DNA from: PALSA-1003 sp963741315
GTDB taxonomy: Bacteria; Pseudomonadota; Gammaproteobacteria; Burkholderiales; Casimicrobiaceae
Assembly: GCA_963741315.1 (NCBI GenBank)
Contig: CAVUHK010000004.1
Location: 186,001-250,000, forward strand
Reading direction: 5' to 3'
Length of the DNA: 64,000 nucleotides
Shown: positions 63,474 through 64,000 of the stretch, in pieces
Layout: the number at the start of each line of letters is the position of its first letter
Position numbering within the stretch: position 1 is the stretch's first letter
Notes under the pieces: model-generated
Database searches by the model: none
Seen by the model: only the letters and a program-made list of their open reading frames with translations
Told to the model about the DNA's origin: nothing
Position numbers and translations under genes: made by a program

Positions 63474-64000
63474 ATTGAAGCAAAAGTTGTGCCGCACAGC
63501 GTATTAGGCAATTGGATGTTCATGGCGTTCGCTCAAAAGCCAAAATAACAGCGGTGTCCGTCATTGGAAATTGTCTGCTACCTAACGCAGTTCAAAAGTA
63601 CGATGTAGCGTTAACTTGTTGAAATTACTTCATTAATTTCATCATAGTTAACGCCACCCCACAATTCAAATCCAGAGGCAAAGACCGTGGAAACAAGCGT
63701 TCTGAACAGACACGAAGTGTAGCTCTTTCAGCGGTTTGCGAGAAATATCTCAAGTAATTCTCGCGCGGGTGCCGCAACTGCGCATTGCCGAGTGACGAAT
63801 TGCGCCTAAAGCGGTGCTGTATCGGTGTATGACACCCGCCAACCGCCAGGAGTTGTCGAGCACATAGCCCAGCTTCGCCTTGCCTTCAATGCATTCGAAC
63901 CTTGCGCCCGCGACGCGACGGGCAGCAATCGCAAAACCAGTTCACGCTGGGATAGTCGCAGACATTATCTAAGGCGGCTCCGAATTGACCCGCGCGTCGT
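63474..64000. other. Gene-poor right end of window
   Basis: No gene can be supported. An AT-rich stretch with a long palindrome (63608-63654) is followed from about 63760 by higher-GC sequence. On the minus strand 63750-63940 is open and reads FECIEGKAKLGYVLDNSWRL in the middle, but it has no start codon and meets a stop upstream; it may be a gene remnant. I do not recognise it. Confidence 0.4.
63608..63654. repeat. 47-nt two-part palindrome
   Basis: GCGTTAAC (63608-63615) pairs with GTTAACGC (63647-63654), and inside it TGAAATTA (63620-63627) pairs with TAATTTCA (63634-63641), leaving a 6-nt loop. The two perfect 8-bp stems are separated by a small unpaired region. It could be a terminator, a recombination site or an element end; no T-run follows directly. 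Confidence 0.55.

Noticed and set aside
63500..63656. Integron attC-like site around the GTTAAC palindrome
   Set aside because: The core-site boxes do not fit the attC consensus well and there is no cassette array or integrase in view.
63750..63940. Minus-strand open stretch containing FECIEGKAKLGYVLDNSWRL
   Set aside because: No start codon, an upstream stop, and no recognised family; at most a remnant, so it is mentioned only in the gap description.

Overview
The window is high-GC DNA from a betaproteobacterium. I infer this from gene order: gyrA-pheA-hisC-tyrA-aroA-cmk-rpsA-ihfB-lapA-lapB-pyrF-ugd-hldA on one strand, dapC-dapD and pilU-dapE-prmB, and deaminase-ubiG-gph. A split tRNA-Leu also carries a group I intron whose core resembles the Azoarcus tRNA-Ile intron. 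No 16S rRNA or species marker is present, so I do not name a genus. Most of the window is core genome; accessory DNA is concentrated in the last 7 kb.

Layout. 1-507: partial membrane GGDEF protein. 691-1020: tRNA-Leu(UAA) interrupted by a 241-nt group I intron. 1.1-4.2 kb: sugar-type ABC importer (Tat-exported binding protein, two permeases, no ATPase). 4.6-5.5 kb: tiny lipoprotein and a phasin. 5.6-22.4 kb: minus-strand housekeeping block of radA, a Gly/Ser-rich membrane protein, hldA, a continuous pyrF-ugd reading frame, lapB, lapA, ihfB, rpsA, cmk and aromatic amino acid genes up to gyrA. 22.7-37.4 kb: ompA-like porin, probable methylthioadenosine deaminase, ubiG, gph, gspC-like, dapC, dapD, map, glnD, def, methylthioinosine phosphorylase, pilU, a frameshifted dapE and prmB. 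37.6-41 kb: MscS channel with a cyclic-nucleotide domain, and a TPP enzyme. 41-47 kb: gsiABCD glutathione importer plus a TVP38-type membrane protein. 47-51 kb: coxD/coxE/coxG/xdhC accessory genes without CO dehydrogenase subunits. 51.7-57.3 kb: imuA-imuB-dnaE2 mutagenesis cassette invaded by REP-like hairpins. 57.4-58.7 kb: AAA/DUF4143 ATPase lying between two copies of the imuA promoter region. 59.3-63.5 kb: rpfF (DSF synthase), convergent rpfC (DSF sensor) and a divergent alpha/beta hydrolase, in visibly more AT-rich DNA.

How the genes fit together. hldA, ugd, lapA/B and aroA/pheA/tyrA/hisC serve envelope and amino acid synthesis. dapC, dapD and dapE form the succinylase branch to diaminopimelate and lysine. 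The deaminase at 23.6 kb and the phosphorylase at 33.3 kb can together salvage methylthioadenosine through methylthioinosine. imuA-imuB-dnaE2 encode SOS translesion synthesis. Their promoter has a TCGAAC-N4-GTTCGA palindrome filling its -35/-10 spacer, the form of the Gram-positive LexA box. RpfF and RpfC form a cell-cell signalling pair.

The most notable points are the intron-bearing tRNA-Leu(UAA), the imuA operator and its duplication around an ATPase gene, REP elements at both junctions of the mutasome operon and translated inside dnaE2, the pyrF-ugd in-frame join, and the DSF island. Two anomalies (pyrF-ugd, dapE) could each be explained by a single-base indel, so sequence quality should be considered. 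All calls are from reading the sequence; no database search was run.
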